Below are positions 1 to 9,200 of a stretch of DNA of 64,000 bases, in pieces. The stretch is from CAYFYS01 sp965202905. GTDB lineage: Bacteria; Pseudomonadota; Alphaproteobacteria; MPNO01. The position numbers and the translations under genes were made by a program. Under the pieces are notes generated by a model. The model ran no database searches. It was not told the origin of the DNA and saw nothing but the letters and a program-made list of their open reading frames with translations. The stretch spans positions 2,170,001 through 2,234,000 of the forward strand of contig OZ241868.1 in assembly GCA_965202905.1 (NCBI GenBank), written 5' to 3'. Position 1 is the first letter of the stretch. The number at the start of each line of letters is the position of its first letter.

Positions 1-1901
1 GCGGCGCTTTGCCGGTGCATTCGCCGGTTGCGCGCGGCCAGGAAGACGATCGCGAACAGCGTGATCAGGGCCGGCATCGCGATGATGTTGAGCACCTTGA
101 TCCAGGCGTCGAGCGTGTCGATGTCCTCGCGCAGTTCGCGGCGCACGTCGCGCAGTTCGCGGCGGACCTTGCGGATCTCCAAGCGGAACTGCTCGATCGT
201 CTTCTTCTGCTCGTCGGACAGGATTGCGCCGCCGCCGGCCTTCTCCTTGGTTTGAAGGTCCTTCAGCTTGCCTTCGACATCCTCGAGCTGCTTGACGAGC
301 GCCCGCTCGCGGTCACGGTATTTGATCTCCGCATCCTTCTGGATCTTCAGAACGTGCTCGAACGGGCGGTTGGACAGCCCGCGGCTGCGCAGGCCGATCA
401 GCGCGCTCGATCCGGAGAGGTTGTCCAGCGCGTTGATCACGAAGTTGGCGTTATCGGCGACCGGGGTGACGAGTTGCTGGCCGAAGAAGTCCTGGGTCTG
501 GAGCCAGAACGCATCGGCCAGGATATCGCTGTCGGCGACCACGATGAGGTTGACGACCTCCCTGGACTCCGTCAGATGGGGCGCGGGCTTCGTCGCGTCC
601 TCGGCCCGGTCGCCCTCCTTATCCTTCCCGGGTTTGGACGCCCCGTCGGGAAAGGCGCTCTTGAGCTTGCCGCTGACGCGAGCGGCCAGGGTCAGCGACC
701 GGTCTTTCGGCTCGAAGGATTTCAGGATCTCGGCTGGGTTGGGCTGGAAGCGAACCTTTTGCGCTTCCACCGGAGCCGAGGCCTTGGTCGAGGTGATCAG
801 CGGCTCGAAGGCGATCGAGGCGTCCTTTGCCTTGTCGATGAACCCGGCGCTCGCCACGCTGATAAGGCGTAGCTGGCCGGTGATCACGTCGTCGGGCTTG
901 AAGCGTTCGGACCGCAGCGTCAGCCAGGCGACGTAATCGGTAATGATCGGCCGGCCGCGCGAATCGACGCCGGCGGAGACCCGCTGGGCCGATCCCAGGT
1001 CGCCCAGCACCCGGTCCTGCGTGTATTCGACGCCCCAGGCCTTGAACAGCTTCTCCAGGTTGGAGCCGTGGTCCGGCGGCAGACGCATGGCCGCATTCGA
1101 GCGCGAGCCTTCCTCGGCATAGGGATCGACGAAGATCATCGTCTTGCCGCCGCGCATCACGAACTGGTCGATCCCGTACAGGCTGTCGTCGCTCAACCCG
1201 AACGGATGGACGATCATCAGGACATCGATGTCGTCGGTAATCTTCGGATCGAGCCCGAGGCTCTTGACCTCGAAGAACTGCTTCATCTGCTCGACCACCC
1301 GCCAGGGCTTGTACTGCGTGGCGGGGTCGGCATCGATCGGGATGCCGGAGATCAACCCGATGACCTTCTTTTTGGGGTTGGCGAGGTTGTGGATCAGCCG
1401 GGTGAGATCGTATTCCAGGAACGGCTCGCGCTGGGGCTGCAGGAAGGCGATCACGTCCTGGTCGTCGGTCGTGTTGGTGCCGGCGATGCCGAAATAGCCG
1501 AGCTCGCCCGCCTCGTTCAGCGGCACGCCCTGGAGGCCGAACCCGACCGCCCGGTCCTCCTCCGGCGAGAACGGCTTGGGATCGATCACCTCGAGCCGGA
1601 TCTTCCCGCCCGAGCGGTCGACATAGCGCTGGACCAGCTCCTCTGCGCGCGTGGCGTAAGTCCCGAGCCCCGGGCTCGCGTCCAGAAGCGAACGGGAGAC
1701 GAAGAACCGCAGCGTGATCGGCTCGTTCAGCGCGGCCAGCACCTCCTCGGTGCCTTCGGAGACCGAATAGAGCCCGTCCGAGGTCAGATCGGCCTGCAGG
1801 TTCCTGAAGGCGCCGTTGGAGAAGATGTTGAGCGCGAGAAACAGGACGATTGCAAGGGCGAGCCCGGCGATGCCCAGCTTGCGCTGATCCCAGGAATACA
1901 C
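1..1901 (-). CDS. GldG-like auxiliary subunit of an ABC exporter (3' end cut by window edge)
   Basis: This protein of about 633 residues has one N-terminal membrane helix (roughly residues 8-28), a large periplasmic domain of the ABC-type uncharacterised transport (GldG) family, a charged coiled-coil stretch near residues 560-610, and a C-terminal membrane helix ending in Arg-rich sequence at the window edge. It probably forms an exporter with the permease and ATPase encoded just upstream on the same strand; the transported substrate is unknown. The start is a GTG at 1899-1901, one base after the permease stop, which implies translational coupling. Family length (about 620-640) suggests only a few residues are missing. 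A DUF4340 protein often follows in such operons but would lie outside the window. Confidence 0.8.
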   Translation of the reverse strand, partial: MYSWDQRKLGIAGLALAIVLFLALNIFSNGAFRNLQADLTSDGLYSVSEGTEEVLAALNEPITLRFFVSRSLLDASPGLGTYATRAEELVQRYVDRSGGKIRLEVIDPKPFSPEEDRAVGFGLQGVPLNEAGELGYFGIAGTNTTDDQDVIAFLQPQREPFLEYDLTRLIHNLANPKKKVIGLISGIPIDADPATQYKPWRVVEQMKQFFEVKSLGLDPKITDDIDVLMIVHPFGLSDDSLYGIDQFVMRGGKTMIFVDPYAEEGSRSNAAMRLPPDHGSNLEKLFKAWGVEYTQDRVLGDLGSAQRVSAGVDSRGRPIITDYVAWLTLRSERFKPDDVITGQLRLISVASAGFIDKAKDASIAFEPLITSTKASAPVEAQKVRFQPNPAEILKSFEPKDRSLTLAARVSGKLKSAFPDGASKPGKDKEGDRAEDATKPAPHLTESREVVNLIVVADSDILADAFWLQTQDFFGQQLVTPVADNANFVINALDNLSGSSALIGLRSRGLSNRPFEHVLKIQKDAEIKYRDRERALVKQLEDVEGKLKDLQTKEKAGGGAILSDEQKKTIEQFRLEIRKVRRELRDVRRELREDIDTLDAWIKVLNIIAMPALITLFAIVFLAARNRRMHRQSA

Positions 1902-1902
1902 C

Positions 1903-2637
1903 TTACGCTCCCCTCTTGAGGTCGATCATCAGCTTGTTCGCGAACAAGAAGACGACAATCGCGGAAAGCAGGTAGATCACGTCGCGCAGATCGACGACGC
2001 CCTTCAGGATGCCGTCGAAATGCGACAGGAAGCTGAGCGAGGCGATCACATCGACGACAAAGCTCGGCGCCCAGCCCTTGAAGGCCGCAAGCACGAGCTC
2101 GAGCCCGCTCATCATGAACACGAAACACACCGCGGCGGCGATCACGAAGGCGATCACCTGATTGCGGGTGAGCGCGGACACGAAACAGCCGATCGACAGG
2201 AACGCACCGGCCATCAGGAAGCTGCCGAAATAGCTGGCGACGATCACCCCGTTGTCCGGCGAGCCCAGGTAGTTGACCGTGATCCAGATCGGGAACGTCA
2301 GCGCCAATGCGATCGAGGCGAAGATCCACGAGGCGAGGAACTTGCCGATCACCGCCTGGGTGGTCGAGACCGGCAGCGTCATCAGGAGTTCGATCGTGCC
2401 CGACTTGCGCTCCTCGGCCCACAGCCGCATGCCGATCGATGGGATCAGGAACAGGTACAACCAGGGGTGGAAAGCGAAGAACGCCTGAAGATCGGCTTGG
2501 CCGCGATTGAAGAATCCGCCGAAATAGAAAGTGACCGCCCCGGTCAGCGCCAGGAAGATCACGATGAACACATAGGCGAGCGGGGTCGAGAAATAGGCCA
2601 CCAGCTCGCGCTTGCAGATTGCCGTTGTCGCTTGCAT
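1903..2637 (-). CDS. ABC-2 type permease (GldF-like)
   Basis: A 244-residue integral membrane protein with about six hydrophobic segments. It begins with a cytoplasmic KRELVAYFSTPLAYVF element, which is typical of the ABC-2 permeases that pair with GldA/GldG subunits, and carries a WAEERKSGTIELL motif after the second helix, as is usual in this family. The ATG at 2635-2637 lies 8 bases after the stop of the ATPase gene. The gene is the middle member of a three-gene minus-strand operon (ATPase, permease, GldG-like). Its role is the membrane channel of an exporter; the substrate cannot be inferred. Confidence 0.88.
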   Translation of the reverse strand: MQATTAICKRELVAYFSTPLAYVFIVIFLALTGAVTFYFGGFFNRGQADLQAFFAFHPWLYLFLIPSIGMRLWAEERKSGTIELLMTLPVSTTQAVIGKFLASWIFASIALALTFPIWITVNYLGSPDNGVIVASYFGSFLMAGAFLSIGCFVSALTRNQVIAFVIAAAVCFVFMMSGLELVLAAFKGWAPSFVVDVIASLSFLSHFDGILKGVVDLRDVIYLLSAIVVFLFANKLMIDLKRGA

Positions 2638-2645
2638 GGCCCTGC

Positions 2646-3590
2646 CTAGTCGCCGACCGTGCGCATCCGGAAGACCTCGTCGAGGCGTCCCCGTTCGGCG
2701 ACCATCTCCTCGACGACCAGCGAGCCGGCCCGAACTCGCTCGCTGATCTGCGGCATGATCGTCTGGCCGTTCTGCGGTGTGACCAGGATCAGCGCGCGGG
2801 AGTCGGCCTCCTCGACCAGATCGACCTTGCCGACACCGTCGATCGTCTTCAGCATCTCGCGGGTCGCCGCAAGCCGGTTCGACGCGATGCGGATGCTGAC
2901 GGCGTTGTGATAGCGCGACTGCGCGACCAGCTCGTCGGGCGTTCCGTCGATGACCACCTTGCCGCGCGAGATGATCACCGCGCGCGAACAGACCGCATCG
3001 ACTTCTTCGAGAAGGTGGGTGGAGATCACGATCGCCTTGTTGGCGGCCATCTCGATGATCAAGCTGCGCACCTCGTGCTTCTGGTTGGGGTCGAGCCCGT
3101 CGGTCGGCTCGTCCAGGATCAGGACCTCGGGGTCGTGGACGATCGCCTGGGCGAGCCCGACGCGGCGCTTGTAGCCCTTCGAAAGCGTGCCGATCGGCTG
3201 GTGCATCACCTCGGCGATGTTGATCGTCTGCGCGGCGCGCTCGATCGCCGCGGCGCGCTTGTCGGCCGGGATGCCGCGCACCTCGGTGACGAAGTTGAGA
3301 AAGCTCAGCGGCGTCATGTCCTCGTAAAGCGGCGCGCCCTCGGGCAGGTAGCCCACCCGGCGTTTGACCTCCAGCGGCTCGCGCACGACATCGAAGCCGC
3401 AGACCATCGCGGTTCCGCCGCTCGGCGGCAGGAAGCCTGTCACCATCTTCATCGTCGTCGACTTGCCGGCGCCGTTGGGGCCCAGAAAACCGAGGACCTC
3501 GCCGCAGTCCACGGACAGGCTGATGCCATCGACGGCCGTCAAGGGTCCGAATCGCTTGATCAGCCCACGGACCTCGAGCATCTTGCTCAT
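2646..3590 (-). CDS. ABC transporter ATP-binding protein (GldA/CcmA-like)
   Basis: This 314-residue ATPase has a Walker A motif GPNGAGKS near residue 38, an atypical signature region (LSKGYKRRVGLAQA, with SKGY in place of the usual SGGQ, a substitution common in the GldA group), Walker B LILDEPTDGLD and a switch His in VISTHLLEEV. A C-terminal extension of about 90 residues is typical of ATPases for ABC-2 exporters. It is the first gene of the operon with the downstream permease and GldG-like protein and would power export at the inner membrane. Confidence 0.9.
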   Translation of the reverse strand: MSKMLEVRGLIKRFGPLTAVDGISLSVDCGEVLGFLGPNGAGKSTTMKMVTGFLPPSGGTAMVCGFDVVREPLEVKRRVGYLPEGAPLYEDMTPLSFLNFVTEVRGIPADKRAAAIERAAQTINIAEVMHQPIGTLSKGYKRRVGLAQAIVHDPEVLILDEPTDGLDPNQKHEVRSLIIEMAANKAIVISTHLLEEVDAVCSRAVIISRGKVVIDGTPDELVAQSRYHNAVSIRIASNRLAATREMLKTIDGVGKVDLVEEADSRALILVTPQNGQTIMPQISERVRAGSLVVEEMVAERGRLDEVFRMRTVGD

Positions 3591-3747
3591 CAGACATCAC
3601 CTCCCCTGCACCGGTTCCGATGAGCGGCCGCGACGCGAAAGCCGCGATCCCGCCTCTGCCAGCACGGTCCCTGATTACGGGTCGCGGGAAACTTGTTTCC
3701 GACGGCTGATTTGTCAAGCGCCGATCGCGTATGCGATGCCGAATTCC

Positions 3748-3782
3748 GCACCGGCGCAACGGCTTCACCGGCGCAACGGCTT
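3748..3782. repeat. 17-bp tandem duplication
   Basis: The unit caccggcgcaacggctt occurs twice head to tail in the spacer between the exporter operon and hsp20. It is one of many short tandem duplications in this window. Confidence 0.7.
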
Positions 3783-3783
3783 A

Positions 3784-3812
3784 GGGGTCGGGCGGCGATC
3801 CCGCCCGACCCC
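3784..3812 (-). terminator. Strong hairpin downstream of hsp20
   Basis: A perfect 12-bp GC-rich stem (ggggtcgggcgg pairing with ccgcccgacccc) closes a 5-nt loop about 50 bases past the hsp20 stop. There is no clear U tract, so it is either a weak intrinsic terminator or an mRNA-stabilising hairpin. Confidence 0.5.
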
Positions 3813-3863
3813 CGGGTTGCCGTGAGGGGTTTCCGTCTGGGGTTTCCGTCGGCGGCCTGGAAC

Positions 3864-4322
3864 TCAGGCCGCTTGCGGGGCCTCGATCGTCGTCGGCGCC
3901 TTGCAGCCGATCTCGATCTTGCGCGGCTTGAGGGCCTCGGGCACCGCGCGCACCAGATCGATGATCAGCATCCCGTCTGCAAGCGCCGCATTGCGCACCT
4001 CGACGTGCTCGGCAAGCTGGAAACGGCGCACGAAAGAGCGCCCGGCGATGCCGCGGTGCAGATAGGACACGCCCTCGTCATCCTCCTTGCGCCGGCCGGT
4101 GACGACGAGCACCCCGTCGCGCACCTCGACCGAAAGGTCGGCCTCCGAGAAGCCCGCGACCGCGATGCTCGCGCGGTAAGCGTTCTCGTCGACCTTCTGG
4201 ATGTTGTAGGGCGGATAGGCGTCAATCGCGACGCCGCCGCGTCGCGCGGAGTCGACGAGGCTCGGCAGCCTGTCGAAGCCGATGGCGGAACGGAACAGAG
4301 GGGAGAAATCGAAGTCACGCAT
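3864..4322 (-). CDS. Small heat shock protein, Hsp20/IbpA class A
   Basis: A 152-residue alpha-crystallin-type chaperone that holds unfolding proteins in the cytoplasm. It starts with the MRDFDFSPLFRS N-terminus typical of proteobacterial IbpA-type proteins. It has the alpha-crystallin core with a YNIQK strand, a VTGRR strand, the LHRGIAGRSFVRRF segment and the ALADGMLIIDL strand. The ATG at 4320-4322 is preceded by a strong AAGGAGGA ribosome site 9 bases upstream, which decides the start over a longer upstream reading. It is a single gene followed by a strong hairpin. I see no clear ROSE thermometer. Confidence 0.93.
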   Translation of the reverse strand: MRDFDFSPLFRSAIGFDRLPSLVDSARRGGVAIDAYPPYNIQKVDENAYRASIAVAGFSEADLSVEVRDGVLVVTGRRKEDDEGVSYLHRGIAGRSFVRRFQLAEHVEVRNAALADGMLIIDLVRAVPEALKPRKIEIGCKAPTTIEAPQAA

Positions 4323-4446
4323 GTCCACAGTCCTCCTTAAGCATGAGCGATCCGCAGGTTCGGTGGCCACCCAATCGGGTCGGCCGGTCTGACGGGTCCG
4401 ATCATCGGCACCCGATGTGACTTATTTGGGAGGAAAAGGCGGCGTT

Positions 4447-5565
4447 TCAAGCCCCCGCGGACATTGCCTCGGCCACCATTTCGGCCAGCGCCAGCGAGGC
4501 TGTAAGCCCCGGCGATTCGATGCCGTAGAGATGGACCAGCCCATCGACGCCATGCACCGACGGGCCCTGGACCACGAAATCCGCCGCCGGCTCGCCCGGC
4601 GCCTGTAGCTTGGGCCTTATGCCGGCATATCCCGGCTGGATCGCGCCGTCGGCAAGGCCCGGATAGTAGCGCCGCACCGCCTCGTAGAACGCGTCGGCCC
4701 GGCCGGGATCGACATCGTAGTCGATCTCATCGGTCCATTCGACATCCGGCCCGAATCTGACCTGACCGGCGAGGTCGACGGTCACATGCACGCCCAATCC
4801 CGCCTTCTCGGGCACTGGGTAGATCGGCCGGGTGAACGGCGGCCGGCCGGCGAGCCTGTAGTAATTGCCCTTGCACAGATAGTCGTTCGGGACGGTCGCG
4901 GGCGGCAGCCCGGCGACGGTCCGGGCCACGGCCTGCGCGAACAGCCCGGCGGCGTTGACCACCCGGTTGGCCTTGATCGCCGTCGGCTCGGCGCCGCCGA
5001 TCTCCAGCACGATGCCGTCATCGGCGATCCGCGCACGCCTGACCGGCGCGTGGAAGGCAAGCATCGCGCCGGCGTCTTCCGCATCGCCCCGATAGGCGAG
5101 CATCAGGCCGTGCGAGTCGACGATCCCGGTCGAGGGCGACAGCAGCGCACCGACGCAGAAGACCGCGGGCTCCAGCTCGGCGACCTCGGCAACCGACAGC
5201 CATTGCAGATCCGCGACCCCGTTGCCGGCGGCCCGGTCCTTCAGCGCCGCGAGCTCGGCCATCTGGGACTCGTCGGTGGCCACGATGATCTTGCCGCAGC
5301 GGCGGTGCTCGACCCCGTGCGCCTCGCAATAGGGATACAGCGCCTCCTTGCCGGCCACGCAGGTGCGCGCTTTCAGGCTGCCCCTGGGGTAGTAGATGCC
5401 GGCGTGGATCACCTCGGAATTACGCGAGCTGGTCTGGGTACCGATGGTCTCGGCGGCTTCGAGCACGATCACCTCGATCCCTGCCCGGGCGAGCCGCCGC
5501 GCCGCCGCGAGGCCGATGACCCCCGCCCCGATCACCGCGCACTCGACCCGCTCCAGGGAAGACAT
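4447..5565 (-). CDS. FAD-dependent oxidoreductase, LhgO-like (DAO family)
   Basis: A 372-residue enzyme with a Rossmann FAD site (VIGAGVIGLAAARRLARAG, residues 8-26), the SSRNSEVIHAGIYY segment characteristic of L-2-hydroxyglutarate oxidase and related DAO-family enzymes, and a C-terminal GIESPGLTASLA FAD-contact motif. The likely reaction is FAD-linked oxidation of a 2-hydroxy acid to a 2-oxo acid; the substrate is inferred from family only. The ATG at 5563-5565 starts directly before the Rossmann fold; a longer Arg/Pro-rich upstream reading looks non-coding. Confidence 0.85.
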   Translation of the reverse strand: MSSLERVECAVIGAGVIGLAAARRLARAGIEVIVLEAAETIGTQTSSRNSEVIHAGIYYPRGSLKARTCVAGKEALYPYCEAHGVEHRRCGKIIVATDESQMAELAALKDRAAGNGVADLQWLSVAEVAELEPAVFCVGALLSPSTGIVDSHGLMLAYRGDAEDAGAMLAFHAPVRRARIADDGIVLEIGGAEPTAIKANRVVNAAGLFAQAVARTVAGLPPATVPNDYLCKGNYYRLAGRPPFTRPIYPVPEKAGLGVHVTVDLAGQVRFGPDVEWTDEIDYDVDPGRADAFYEAVRRYYPGLADGAIQPGYAGIRPKLQAPGEPAADFVVQGPSVHGVDGLVHLYGIESPGLTASLALAEMVAEAMSAGA

Positions 5566-5809
5566 CGGCCCGCCCGCCTTATCGCGCATCGTTGCGCGAG
5601 ACGGGCGGCGCCGGGCCCGGCGCGTCGCCGATCGCCGCCGCGCGGGCGATCGAGGGCCGGACGGCCGCCCCGGCCGCGGCGATTTCGGCAAGCGGGGCAG
5701 GCTCGTTCATGGCGTCCTCGTTCATGGCGCTATTGTAGCGCAAACTGGTGGATTTGATCCGGCCCGGCCTATCGGCGATGCTTTCGCCGGCGATACGCGG
5801 GAGCAGGCG

Positions 5810-6838
5810 GTGGCACAGGAACGTCTCGGAATTGCGATGAACGGCGTGGCCGGCCGGATGGGGACCAACCAGCACCTGATTCGGCGGATCCTCAAGATCC
5901 GCGCCGACGGCGGCGTCGCGCTGTCCGACGGGCGGCGGATCATGCCCGATCCGTTGCTGGTCGGACGGAACGAGGACAAGCTCGCGAGCCTTGCCGCGGC
6001 GCACGGGCTGGAGAAATGGACCACCGACCTCGACGGAGCGATCGCCGATCCCGACTACCCTGTCTTCTTCGACGCCGCGAGCACCAATCTGCGGGTCGGG
6101 CTGCTGCGCAAGGCGATCGATGCGAGCAAGGACATCTATCGCGAAAGCCGTCGCGGACACGTTGGAGGATGCGCTCGACGTGTGGCGCCGGGCCGAGGCC
6201 GCAGGGATCAGGCACGGCGTCGTCCAGGACAAGATATTCCTGCCCGGTCTGCTGAAAATGAAACGGCTGATCGACGAGGCGCGCTCGGCCGGCTGCTGTC
6301 GGTCAAGATCGATTTCGGATACTGGGTCTTCGAAGGCGACTGGCGCCCCGCGCAGCGGCCGTCCTGGAACTACCGCAAGGCCGATGGCGGCGGCATCATC
6401 CTCGACATGATGCCGCACTGGCGCTATGTGCTCGACAACACCTTCGGCTATGTGCGCCGCGTGGTCTGCAAAGGCGCGGTTAATTTCGGCAAGCGCTGGG
6501 ACAAGGATGGCAAGGCAACCACGCCGATGCCGATGACGCGTCCTACGTGCTTGTCGAGCTGGAGAACGGCGCCACCGCGGCGATCTTTGCCAGTTGGTGC
6601 ACAAGGGTGCGCAAGGATGATCTCGTTACCTTCCACGCCGATGGGGTGCTGGGGGCTGCGGTCGCCGGGCTCACGCGCTGCTATGTCCAGGACCGCGATG
6701 CGACGCCCTCGCCGGTCTGGAACCCCGACGAGCCGCAGACCATCGACTTTTTCGACGCCTGGCGCGAATACGCCGGCGATGAGACCTTCGAGAACGGTTT
6801 CAAGACCGAGTGAGAGATGTTCATTCGCTCGCTCTATA
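5810..6838 (+). pseudogene. Gfo/Idh/MocA oxidoreductase, 5' part (frameshifted and interrupted)
   Basis: The N-terminus (LGIAMNGVAGRMGTNQHLIR) and later blocks (GVVQDKIFLPGLLKMKRL; FGYWVFEGDWRPAQRPSWNY; DDLVTFHADGVLGAAVAGLT; VWNPDEPQTIDFF) match one Gfo/Idh/MocA family that normally sits beside DUF993 and a TIM-barrel epimerase. The blocks lie in different frames, with breaks near 6142, 6290 and 6525. A codon expected to be Trp (homologues read WEMFIR) is TGA at 6811-6813, after which coding similarity continues to about 6835. There the gene is interrupted by about 1.05 kb carrying a lipoprotein gene; the C-terminus resumes at about 7899. A GTG at 5810 is the likely original start. Confidence 0.85.
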
Positions 6839-6839
6839 T

Positions 6840-6850
6840 AGTTGTGTGGC
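6840..6850 (+). repeat. 11-bp direct repeat, left flank of insertion
   Basis: The sequence agttgtgtggc occurs here and again at 7888-7898, flanking the lipoprotein gene that splits the Gfo/Idh gene. It could be a target-site duplication or a recombination micro-homology. Confidence 0.6.
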
Positions 6851-6895
6851 AGGCTAAATCATTCGCCCGCCGATACCAGAACAAGAGAAAGAACT

Positions 6896-7867
6896 ATGCT
6901 GAAGCGCGCACTGCTGGCAACTACCATGCTCACCGTTGCAGCCTGCGGAGAGGCGATAGATGACTCTGCCACGGACGATCTCGCCAATGCTGAAGTCAAC
7001 TACACCATCGTGAATGAGGAGGAGCCGAAGGCCGGTCCCAGAAGAGGAATCAAAATTGAAATCGAAGCGCAGAAGGGTTGGTCGAGGGAGGAGAAGATCC
7101 ATGTTATGAAGGTCGCTGCTGTCAAGCGGCACAGGCAGGATCGGCCTCATGCAGTAGCCGTGCGTTTGTGGTATGGGTATGAAAATGAGCGCCCCACATT
7201 CGTAGGCCGCATTATTTATGCGCCCGATGGTTGCAGTTGGTATGATCCGGCTTGGTATGATCGTAACTGCACCAATCCGATATGGACCGAACTCAAGATC
7301 TCGGATAGGGCCGAGATTAAGAAACGTCGTGAACAAGTGCGCACTCTTGACAAGTCCAAGGGGCACACACCTGAGGCTTGTGGAACCTTCCCAAACCTTT
7401 CCTATATCCCCGAAGAGTACTACTGCCCTTCGCCGTATGTCGAAATGGTATCGACGGGACCTGGCGATTGGGACTATGACCGTGCTTGGAGTTGCCCTGA
7501 TTCAGGCTATATGATTGGGCACTATGATTACAAGAAGGGGTGTTCCGGCCAGAAGACGAACCCGGAGAGCGGAATATCGTTCTTTGACAACTTCGTCCCC
7601 GCAGGAACCAAGATACCTACGAACTATCGCGCGGAGTTTGATAAGTACGTTTTGGACCCGTGCCTCCGTGAGATCGCCGCCAGGAAAAGCTCTGGGGAAT
7701 TGGGTCCTGAGTTCATGTTTTCGGTTCTCAAGCAGGACCGAGTGACAAAGAGTGGTGGGGATCGTTTGTATCAAGATTCTCTGCCATTCGTTCAGGACAA
7801 GCCGGAAGAGTACCGCAAACAGGTCTATGCCTTCGGCCTGAAAAGCTGCCTGAAGGGTGTTAAGTAA
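6896..7867 (+). CDS. Putative lipoprotein of unknown function, inserted cargo
   Basis: A 323-residue protein with a type II signal peptide: charged MLKRA, a hydrophobic stretch, and a lipobox ending in AAC at residues 15-17. It is predicted to be anchored in a membrane facing the periplasm. The mature part has many Tyr, Trp and paired Cys residues (CSWYDPAWYDRNC, EACGTF, EYYCPSP, WSCPDSG), suggesting disulfides. I do not recognise the family. Base composition is clearly lower in GC than its neighbours and codon use differs, which suggests transfer. The ATG at 6896 follows AAGAGAAAG. The gene sits inside the Gfo/Idh gene, bounded by 11-bp direct repeats. Confidence 0.75.
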   Translation: MLKRALLATTMLTVAACGEAIDDSATDDLANAEVNYTIVNEEEPKAGPRRGIKIEIEAQKGWSREEKIHVMKVAAVKRHRQDRPHAVAVRLWYGYENERPTFVGRIIYAPDGCSWYDPAWYDRNCTNPIWTELKISDRAEIKKRREQVRTLDKSKGHTPEACGTFPNLSYIPEEYYCPSPYVEMVSTGPGDWDYDRAWSCPDSGYMIGHYDYKKGCSGQKTNPESGISFFDNFVPAGTKIPTNYRAEFDKYVLDPCLREIAARKSSGELGPEFMFSVLKQDRVTKSGGDRLYQDSLPFVQDKPEEYRKQVYAFGLKSCLKGVK

Positions 7868-7887
7868 ACAAACCCACGAGAAGCTTG

Positions 7888-7898
7888 AGTTGTGTGGC
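7888..7898 (+). repeat. 11-bp direct repeat, right flank of insertion
   Basis: This is the second copy of agttgtgtggc, directly before the resumed C-terminal part of the Gfo/Idh gene. Confidence 0.6.
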
Positions 7899-8026
7899 GG
7901 GGCCGGACCATATGACGAAGGCCGGTTCACCTGGACCCTGCTGGAGGGCGCCAAGGGCGTCCAGCTCGCCGAATGCGCGATGCAGAGCTGGGCCGAAGGC
8001 CGCTGGATCGACATCCCGTCACTAGG
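7899..8026 (+). pseudogene. Gfo/Idh/MocA oxidoreductase, 3' fragment
   Basis: The reading PYDEGRFTWTLLEGAKGVQL followed by AECAMQSWAEGRWIDIP is the conserved C-terminus of the oxidoreductase family whose 5' part ends at about 6838. It is now cut off from its gene and reads in frame into the following DUF993 gene. It has no start of its own. Confidence 0.85.
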
Positions 8027-8033
8027 GTTGACC

Positions 8034-9200
8034 ATGCCGAGCCTGAACCTGCCGACCGAAGCCGGCGCCGTCGAGCCGTTCGTCATGACCGGCCCGCGCG
8101 CGTTCGAGCCGGCGCCGGACCGCCCGTTCAACCGCATTGCCTATGCCGCGGCCCATGTGGTCGCCGATCCGCGCGCCGATGCCGACCCCTGGCTCGATGT
8201 GCCGATCGATTGGGAGGCGACGCTCGCCTTCCGTCACCACCTCTGGAGGCTCGGGCTCGGCGTGGCCGAGGCGATGGACACCGCCCAGCGCGGCATGGGG
8301 CTCGACTGGCCGACATCGCTCGAGCTGATCCGGCGCTCGGTCGCGGACAGCCGGGCGATCCCGGGCGCGGTCGTGGCCTCGGGTGCCGGCGCCGATCACA
8401 TCGCGCCCGATCCGGGGCTTTCGATCGAGGAGGTGATCGCGGCCTATGAAAGCCAGTGCGTGGCGGTCGAAGGGCTCGGCGGGCGGATTGTCCTGATGGC
8501 CTCGCGCGCGCTCGCCGCCGCGGCGCGCGGGCCGGAGGACTATATCGCGGTCTACGACCGTATCCTGTCGCAGGTCGCGGAGCCGGCGATCGTCCACTGG
8601 CTTGGCGAGATGTTCGATCCCGCGCTCGCCGGCTATTGGGGCCACGACGATCACTGGCAGGCGATGGATGTCTGCCTGGAGGTGCTTGAGGCTAACGCGC
8701 AGAAGATCGACGGCGTCAAGATCTCGCTCCTGGACAAGGACAAGGAGATCGCGATGCGCCGCCGCTTGCCCGAAGGCGTGCGCATGTATACCGGCGACGA
8801 CTTCAACTACCCCGAACTGGTCGAGGGCGACGAAGAGGGCTACAGCGACGCCCTCCTGGGGATCTTCGACGCCATCGCGCCCGCAGCCTCGGCGGCGCTG
8901 GCCGCGCTGTCGGGAAACCGGAGGGAAGACTTCCACGAGATCCTGGCGCCGACCGTCCTGCTGTCGCGCCACATCTTCCAGGCGCCGACCCGGTTCTACA
9001 AGATCGGCGTCGTCTTCATGGCCTATCTCAACGGTTTGCAGGACCATTTCACCATGATCGGCGGCCAGCAGAGCGCCCGGTCCGCGGCGCATCTGGCCGA
9101 GCTGTTCCGTCTCGCTGACCGCGCCGGGCTGCTCACCGACCCGGAGCGCGCCGCGGGCCGTATGCGCTCCGTCATGGCGGTCCACGGAATTGCCGCCTGA
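8034..9200 (+). CDS. DUF993 family protein (dihydrodipicolinate-synthase-like)
   Basis: A 388-residue protein of the DUF993 family, which is distantly related to class I aldolases of the DapA type. It has an RIAYAAAHVVADP segment near residue 42, a central YIAVYDRILSQV strand-helix, the KISLLDKDKEI segment containing the expected Schiff-base Lys region, and the MYTGDDFNYPELVEGD motif. It is the usual partner of the Gfo/Idh enzyme and the epimerase next door, so a step in sugar or cyclitol breakdown is inferred. The ATG at 8034 is chosen by family start (MPSLNLPTEAG); the open frame upstream belongs to the broken dehydrogenase. Its stop overlaps the next start (ATGA). Confidence 0.85.
   Translation: MPSLNLPTEAGAVEPFVMTGPRAFEPAPDRPFNRIAYAAAHVVADPRADADPWLDVPIDWEATLAFRHHLWRLGLGVAEAMDTAQRGMGLDWPTSLELIRRSVADSRAIPGAVVASGAGADHIAPDPGLSIEEVIAAYESQCVAVEGLGGRIVLMASRALAAAARGPEDYIAVYDRILSQVAEPAIVHWLGEMFDPALAGYWGHDDHWQAMDVCLEVLEANAQKIDGVKISLLDKDKEIAMRRRLPEGVRMYTGDDFNYPELVEGDEEGYSDALLGIFDAIAPAASAALAALSGNRREDFHEILAPTVLLSRHIFQAPTRFYKIGVVFMAYLNGLQDHFTMIGGQQSARSAAHLAELFRLADRAGLLTDPERAAGRMRSVMAVHGIAA

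Noticed and set aside
1903..3768. A 621-residue fusion of permease with upstream sequence
   Set aside because: The upstream part is an out-of-frame reading of the ATPase gene; only the last 244 residues, from the ATG at 2637, are a membrane protein.
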